The notes under the pieces: generated by a model
Database searches by the model: none
Told to the model about the DNA's origin: nothing
The model's input: only the letters and a program-made list of their open reading frames with translations
Assembly (NCBI RefSeq): GCF_009604385.1
Contig: NZ_WEGJ01000021.1
Coordinates: forward strand, 1 to 64,000
Direction of reading: 5' to 3'
DNA from: Streptomyces smaragdinus
GTDB lineage: Bacteria; Actinomycetota; Actinomycetes; Streptomycetales; Streptomycetaceae
DNA: 64,000 bases
Position numbers and translations under genes: made by a program
Shown here: positions 59,919 to 64,000 of the stretch, in pieces
Layout of the letters: every line of letters starts with the position of its first letter
Position numbering within the stretch: position 1 is the first letter of the stretch

Positions 59919-60575
59919 TCAGGACACGGCTGACCCGGTCGGCCCCAGGGTTTCCCTCTCGCGTCGCTCAAGCCATTCGAGGTACCAGGAACGGAAGTTG
60001 TGACGTCTGCCCTGGCCATCGACGATCGGTACATAGTCCGAGTTGGACCCGACGTCCCGGTCGCGGAGTTCTCCGCGACACGGGCCGACGACAATGAGGT
60101 AGCTCGTCATCCCGCAGCCGCTATCACTGATGACGATCGAGCCGCGGTCCCGGTCTTCGGCCCAGCGCCGCTCCGCGTCGGCGCCGAAGGCCGTGTAGTA
60201 GTCGTTCAGGTAGTCCTCGTGCTCGTCGCGGACGGTGGGCTCGTGTCCAGTCGCACGAAGGGCCGCCAGCTGGTGGTCGGCCCAGTCCTCCGTCTCGATG
60301 AAGGGTCCACTCGGGTTCAGCGGGATGAGTTGGAGGCCGCCGGTATAGACCCAGCCCCAGTTCCCGTCGACCTGACGCAACGACATCAGCCGGAACTCGG
60401 GTCCGGGCCCGCCCGCTCCCACCTCCGCCAGGAAGCTGCGGTATTCCGCGGGGAGCGTGACACCGTACTGCGCTTCAACCTCGGCGATTTCCTCGGCGGT
60501 CAGGACCGGCTCGAACACACCGACCACGGCCTGGACACGTTCCCGGACTCCGGTCCAGTTGCTCTGTGATTCCAT
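59919..60575 (-). CDS. SMI1/KNR4 family (SUKH) protein
   Basis: A 218-residue SUKH protein. The defining LTAEEIAEVEAQYGVTLPAEYRSFLAEVGAGGPGPEFRLMSL lies at residues ~26-66, followed by GSIVISDSGCGMTSYLIVVGPCRGELRDRD, the usual core with GCG and LIV strands. Likely an immunity or adaptor protein, but no toxin gene is close. Start ATG 60575. It ends 3 bp from the convergent XRE-TPR gene. Confidence 0.9.
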   Translation of the reverse strand: MESQSNWTGVRERVQAVVGVFEPVLTAEEIAEVEAQYGVTLPAEYRSFLAEVGAGGPGPEFRLMSLRQVDGNWGWVYTGGLQLIPLNPSGPFIETEDWADHQLAALRATGHEPTVRDEHEDYLNDYYTAFGADAERRWAEDRDRGSIVISDSGCGMTSYLIVVGPCRGELRDRDVGSNSDYVPIVDGQGRRHNFRSWYLEWLERRERETLGPTGSAVS

Positions 60576-60697
60576 GGCTCTCCTCTGAACGGCAAGCACG
60601 TTAGTCCCCGGCACCGACAGGGGGCACGAGCAGCCGACGGCGAATCCCAACCGGCCAACCGCATCAATGTCACACCTCGCTGCCATGCTCAGCGGCC

Positions 60698-61225
60698 ATG
60701 GACATCAACCGCTTCTGGCACCTCATCGACGACGCCCGCGCCCAGGTCGCTGACCCCGCCGACGCCGAGGCGGTGGCCGCCCAGGCCGTCGTCATACTTG
60801 CCGCCCAGGACCCGGAGGAGATCGTCGAAGCGCAGCAGCGCTTCTGGGATCTGATGGCCGCCAGCTATCGGGCACCGCTGTGGGCCGCCGCCTATCAGAT
60901 CAACGGCGGCTGTTCCGACGACGGCTTCGAGTACTTCCGGGGATGGCTCATCGCGCAGGGTCGTACCGTCTTCGAGCAGGCCGTCGGCGATCCCGACTCG
61001 CTGGCCGATCACCCTGCCGTTCTGGCGGCAGCCGACGGCGGTGATCTCGAATGCGAGGACGTGCTGGGCATCGCCTGGGAGGCGTACAAGCGCGCCACCG
61101 GCGAGGAGTTGCCCGGCGGGTCGTTCACCATCAGCTACCCGGCCCTCGACCCCGACTGGCGCTTCTGCTTCGACGATCCGTCGGAGATCGCTCGGCGCCT
61201 GCCTCGCCTCGACGCGCTCTTCTAG
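60698..61225 (+). CDS. DUF4240 domain-containing protein
   Basis: A 175-residue protein with the DUF4240 pattern: MDINRFWHLIDDAR, then AYQINGGCSDDGFEYFRGWLIAQGRTVFEQAVGDPDSLA, and CEDVLGIAWEAYKRATGEELP. The family is soluble and of unknown function, often near SUKH-type immunity genes. The upstream 122 bp contain the divergent promoter region shared with the SUKH gene. Start ATG 60698. Confidence 0.9.
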   Translation: MDINRFWHLIDDARAQVADPADAEAVAAQAVVILAAQDPEEIVEAQQRFWDLMAASYRAPLWAAAYQINGGCSDDGFEYFRGWLIAQGRTVFEQAVGDPDSLADHPAVLAAADGGDLECEDVLGIAWEAYKRATGEELPGGSFTISYPALDPDWRFCFDDPSEIARRLPRLDALF

Positions 61226-61261
61226 AGCCGCTCCGCTCCGTGGAGGGATGGACCCGAGCCG

Positions 61262-61750
61262 CTACAGGTAGTCCCGCGTCGCCGTGACCCGGCCGAAGCG
61301 CGGGAAGATCGTCGTCACCGCGAAGTCGTGTTCCTCCGCCGCCAGGCCCGACATGGCGTCGGCGACGAACTCGACCTCGTAGCCGAGGTCGCTCGCGGCC
61401 CGGGCCGTGGACTCCACGCCCATGTTGGTGACCAGTCCGCCCATGACGACCGTCTCCACGCCCAGTTTCCGCAGCTGAGCGTCCAGATCCGTCGTCCCGA
61501 ACGCGCCGACGCTGCGCTTCACCACCACGACGTCCCCGTCCTGCACCACGCCGGGCGCGAAGTCACTGCCCGGGGGCTGCTCGGCGACGTTGGGGCGGTC
61601 TACGCGGACCTGAATCACCGGTCGTCCCTGGGCGCGGAAGGCGTCAGCCAGCTCGAGGCATCGGTTCAGCACCTCGTCGCCCGTGTGCGGGGCTACGGGT
61701 AGCGCGATGATGCGCGGCATCAGATCGATCAGTACCAGGGCGGTTGTCAT
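61262..61750 (-). CDS. isochorismatase-like cysteine hydrolase
   Basis: A 162-residue cysteine-hydrolase-fold protein. The catalytic aspartate lies in LVLIDLMPRI, the lysine in VVVKRSVGAFGTTDLDAQLRKLGVETVVMGGLVTNMGVESTARAASDLGYEVEFV. The usual catalytic cysteine position (VTxxCVxxTA) is occupied by Met-Gly (VTNMGVESTA), so the nucleophile appears to be missing. This resembles isochorismatase-type hydrolases that lack cysteine. Start ATG 61750. Confidence 0.85.
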   Translation of the reverse strand: MTTALVLIDLMPRIIALPVAPHTGDEVLNRCLELADAFRAQGRPVIQVRVDRPNVAEQPPGSDFAPGVVQDGDVVVVKRSVGAFGTTDLDAQLRKLGVETVVMGGLVTNMGVESTARAASDLGYEVEFVADAMSGLAAEEHDFAVTTIFPRFGRVTATRDYL

Positions 61751-61820
61751 ACTGCCCGACTTTAGGCCCTGCTCTGCGGAATCACGTGGACGGGTGCGGG
61801 TAGCCAGGCATGATGCCGGA

Positions 61821-62255
61821 ATGAGCACCATCGTTAGGTTCTTCGCCGCTCCCGATGACAAGTCGGCCTCTCGGGTTCTCCGGACCGGGCCGCGTCGCGT
61901 ATTCGAGTCGCTCCCCTTCGGCAACTTCGATCCCGAAGAGGCCGTGCTCGAATGGGAGTCCCTGCTCACCGACGTCAGCTTCGAGGAACTCATCGCCGCC
62001 GGCGAGCCTCACCTCATCGCCGGCAAGGACGATGACGGGCCCGTCGTCTTCGCGTTCTCTCCCCTCCTGTGCACGGCGCTCGCCGAGGCCGGCCGGTCCG
62101 AGCTGAAGGACGCCGCCGCCGCATGGTTCCTGCGGCAGGAAGGGAGCCGCAGAGTCTTCAACACCGAGCTCGCCGACTTGATCCTCAGCGATGTGGCCGC
62201 CCTGGTCCGCAAGGCCCGGGACCAGGGCCGGAGCGTCTACTGCTGGGTCGGGTGA
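61821..62255 (+). CDS. hypothetical protein, 144 aa
   Basis: A soluble acidic protein I do not recognise (MSTIVRFFAAPDDKSASRVL, FGNFDPEEAVLEWESLLTDVSFEEL, LIAGKDDDGPVVFAFSPLLCTAL). The composition and gene context, near SUKH and DUF4240 genes, suggest a small regulatory or immunity-type protein. There is no membrane segment or cysteine motif. Start ATG 61821. Confidence 0.7.
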   Translation: MSTIVRFFAAPDDKSASRVLRTGPRRVFESLPFGNFDPEEAVLEWESLLTDVSFEELIAAGEPHLIAGKDDDGPVVFAFSPLLCTALAEAGRSELKDAAAAWFLRQEGSRRVFNTELADLILSDVAALVRKARDQGRSVYCWVG

Positions 62256-62283
62256 GCGTTCGCGATCGGCGTTACGCGCCGGG

Positions 62284-62853
62284 TCAGCCCATGCGGGCAA
62301 TCGCGTCGAGCACCCCCCAGCCACCCACCACGAAGGCGGCGACAAGGGCCGTCGTTCGTACCGACGGGCGGGTGGTCACGCGCCACACCGCCACGTCGGC
62401 AAGCCCCGTCGCGATCAGCGCCCACGGGGCACCCGCCTCGCTGCCGGCCGCGAAGGCCAGCAGCGGCAGCACCAGTTGCCCCGCCGCGACGCACGCGGGC
62501 AGCGGCAGCCGCAGCTCCCGGAGCAGCAGGCCGTAGCCGAGCCAGCCAGCCGTGAGCAGCGCGAGGGCGAGGGTCCAGAAGCCGGAGTCGTCCGACGGGT
62601 CGACCAGCGCCTCCACCGCCGCCGCGGTCGCGAGCGTCAGCAGCAGCGTCATCGCCGCGAAAGCCTCCGCCGCCGGCCCCCGCAGCTGCGCGGACACACC
62701 GCCGGCGACAACGGTGACCGCAGCGAACGCCGCCACCCGGGCGCCGTTCCCCCACGAGCTCCAGCTCGCCAGCAGGTTCACCGACACAGTCAGCAGCAGC
62801 AGTAAGCCGGTGAGGGTGAGCAGCGGGCTACGGGGCGGGGATGCGTTGGTCAT
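62284..62853 (-). CDS. integral membrane protein, unknown
   Basis: A 189-residue polytopic protein with about six hydrophobic segments (LLTLTGLLLLLTVSVNLLAS, VAAFAAVTVVAGGVSA, AFAAMTLLLTLATAAAVEAL, FWTLALALLTAGWLGYGLL, VAAGQLVLPLLAFAAG and RTTALVAAFVVGGWGVL). No family is recognised. It is a single gene with start ATG 62853. Confidence 0.7.
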   Translation of the reverse strand: MTNASPPRSPLLTLTGLLLLLTVSVNLLASWSSWGNGARVAAFAAVTVVAGGVSAQLRGPAAEAFAAMTLLLTLATAAAVEALVDPSDDSGFWTLALALLTAGWLGYGLLLRELRLPLPACVAAGQLVLPLLAFAAGSEAGAPWALIATGLADVAVWRVTTRPSVRTTALVAAFVVGGWGVLDAIARMG

Positions 62854-62886
62854 CCGAGGAGTGTGCCAGGAGGCGGGCGTTCGGAT

Positions 62887-63363
62887 TCAGGATCCCGAGG
62901 TCGAGCGCGCGGCCAGGACCCAGGCCGCAAAGGCATCCACCCCGTCCACCACCGCCTCGAAGCGCGGCGAGTGGTAGACGTCGAACGAGTGCAGCCCGCC
63001 GGGGAGTTCGGCGTAGACCACGGCGTTCTTCGAGACCCGGCGGAGCTGCGCGGCGAAGTTACGAGCCCCCTCGACGGTCCCCAGGCCGTCCCGCGTGCCG
63101 TGGGCGATAACGATCGGCGGGGCGTCGGGGTGGACGTAGCCCTGGGGCTGGAGGGCGGGCGCCGGCTCGTCCGGGGGATCGCCGAAGTAGTGGCCGTAGT
63201 AGCCGTAAAAGCAGATCGCCCCGGTGACCGAGGTGTCCGCCGACTCGAAGCCGGGCTGGAACTTCGGGTCGTTCGGGGTGAGGGCGCAGACGGAGGCGAT
63301 GTTGGAGCCGGCGGAGCTGCCCGCCAGGAAGAGGCGGGTCGGGTCGGCGCCGTACTCCGGTGT
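62887..63363 (-). pseudogene. alpha/beta hydrolase, 5'-truncated
   Basis: C-terminal part of an HSL-type alpha/beta hydrolase: LTPEYGADPTRLFLAGSSAGSNIAS carries the GxSxG nucleophile elbow, VIAHGTRDGLGTVEGA the catalytic aspartate and LPGGLHSFDVY the catalytic histidine. The N-terminal half, including the HGG(G) oxyanion loop, is missing. Upstream the frame runs into the antisense of the HATPase gene at about 63363, and that sequence is not hydrolase-like. The junction indicates a truncated gene, probably inactive. Confidence 0.75.
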
Positions 63364-63776
63364 CAGTACGCCGGGACCTCCAGCTCCGCCCACACCGTCT
63401 TCCCCCAGCGGTGGCGGTCGTAGCCCCATCGGTCGCTCAGCATGTCGACGAGGAACAGGCCCCGCCCCCGCTCGGCCTCCGCGACCGGGTCGGCCATGTC
63501 GGGGGCGGTGCTCGATTTGTCGGTGACCGCTATCTTCACGCGGTGCGGGACGGGGCGGCTTATCGTGACCCTGAGCAGCGCGCACGGCGTGTGCTGGACG
63601 GAGTTGCCGACGAGTTCGGAGACCACCAGGGTCGCCGTGTCGGCTAATTCACGGACGTCCCAGACACTGAGGACGGTATGGATGAGGCGTCGCGCCCGGC
63701 GGGCCGACTGTGGTTCGCACGGCATCGTCTCGCTGTACCGGGGGGTGCCCGTCGACGCGGCTCTGGCGGTGTTCAT
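63363..63776 (-). CDS. anti-sigma-like ATP-binding protein
   Basis: A 137-residue HATPase_c_2 protein. It has N box TATLVVSELVGNSVQHT, the G1-like segment IAVTDKSS and G2 box VAEAERGRGLFLVDMLSD, followed by RWGKTVWAELEVPAY, the usual ending. Such proteins bind sigma factors or anti-sigma antagonists. Start ATG 63776 gives the typical length; an upstream continuation is not similar to the family. Its stop lies at the broken end of the hydrolase fragment, suggesting the insertion of this gene created the truncation. Confidence 0.85.
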   Translation of the reverse strand: MNTARAASTGTPRYSETMPCEPQSARRARRLIHTVLSVWDVRELADTATLVVSELVGNSVQHTPCALLRVTISRPVPHRVKIAVTDKSSTAPDMADPVAEAERGRGLFLVDMLSDRWGYDRHRWGKTVWAELEVPAY

Positions 63777-63932
63777 CGACACGGGGTCACCCCTCCGACG
63801 GGATGGCTCTGCCCGGCCGTGGACTGAGCCGCTTCTCCACAGTCGCCGCGCCTGGAACATTGGTCGCGGCATCAACGACCGTACGAAGGCCCGGAGAGCG
63901 GGCTCAACGGTATTGCGAAAGATTGCGCGACC

Positions 63933-64000
63933 TCAGGTGAGAGTGCGGATCGCCGACTCGACGAGGGCGCGGGCGTCGGCGCCAAAGACGGCCATCGTCG
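63933..64000 (-). CDS. C-terminal end of a gene cut by the window edge
   Basis: The last bases encode a minus-strand open frame ending TMAVFGADARALVES then AIRTLT and TGA. High GC at third positions suggests a real gene running beyond the window. Too short to identify. Confidence 0.3.
   Translation of the reverse strand, partial: TMAVFGADARALVESAIRTLT

Overview
The window is a high-GC actinobacterial chromosome segment, almost certainly Streptomyces. Third codon positions are strongly G/C, GTG starts and 4-base stop/start overlaps are common, and typical Streptomyces families are present: anti-sigma-like HATPases, an XRE-TPR regulator, a CebR-type sugar regulon, an Rpf-like transglycosylase and a double DUF4139 locus. 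No rRNA, tRNA or CRISPR was found.

Layout. 0-5 kb is an accessory patch: a damaged HATPase gene, a 2H phosphoesterase, an IS630-family element (1336-3267) whose right end is duplicated around a passenger gene, a lower-GC DUF6881 gene and a SUKH-like gene. 5-10.5 kb holds DUF1349, a Thg1-like protein, an FAD oxidoreductase coupled to a NUDIX gene, a HEAT-repeat protein and a zinc ribbon. 10.7-14.1 kb is the most interesting locus: a promoter followed by a tightly packed run encoding an unknown cytosolic protein, a MauE-like membrane redox protein, a membrane-anchored thioredoxin with CRTC, a Tat-exported protein with a 12-cysteine domain resembling the methylamine dehydrogenase light chain fused to two peptidoglycan-binding domains, and membrane proteins. 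No heavy chain or MauG is present, so this looks like an uncharacterised cell-wall redox system.

14-22 kb has a SUKH gene, DUF6328, a secreted GH5 mannanase under a perfect CebR box, a small secreted protein, an amidohydrolase, an AraC regulator, an Rpf-like transglycosylase, a P1 peptidase and a lipoprotein. 22.4-26.4 kb is an iron-siderophore ABC importer (ATPase, lipoprotein receptor, fused double permease) behind a DmdR/IdeR iron box. 27.1-30.8 kb carries two DUF4139 proteins. 30.9-36.4 kb has an enoyl-CoA hydratase, an F420-type reductase, DoxX with a DasR-like site, a PAP2 membrane protein, a GH18 chitinase remnant and glutamate dehydrogenase. 36.5-42.6 kb has GH29 fucosidase and kdpFABC, with a 27-residue membrane peptide gene ahead of kdpF and no kdpDE.

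43.4-49.5 kb is a beta-glucoside/cellobiose-type operon (lipoprotein, two permeases, GH1) divergent from its LacI regulator, with three identical operators at 22-bp steps and a fourth near-match inside the second permease gene. 49.5-53.1 kb has LysR, SnoaL-like, GlxA-type and saccharopine dehydrogenase-like genes. 53.4-57.3 kb is a second accessory patch: a DUF6294-like protein, an Imm1-like protein, a winged-helix protein with zinc ribbon, and an RCC1-type propeller of regular 38-residue repeats. 57.3-64 kb has a histidine phosphatase, an HATPase divergent from an XRE-TPR regulator, SUKH, DUF4240, a cysteine hydrolase, a membrane protein, a 5'-truncated alpha/beta hydrolase and another HATPase.

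Themes: plant-polysaccharide use (mannanase, GH1 uptake operon, fucosidase, former chitinase), iron and potassium uptake, and scattered immunity-type genes (three SUKH, DUF6881, Imm1-like) without adjacent toxins.
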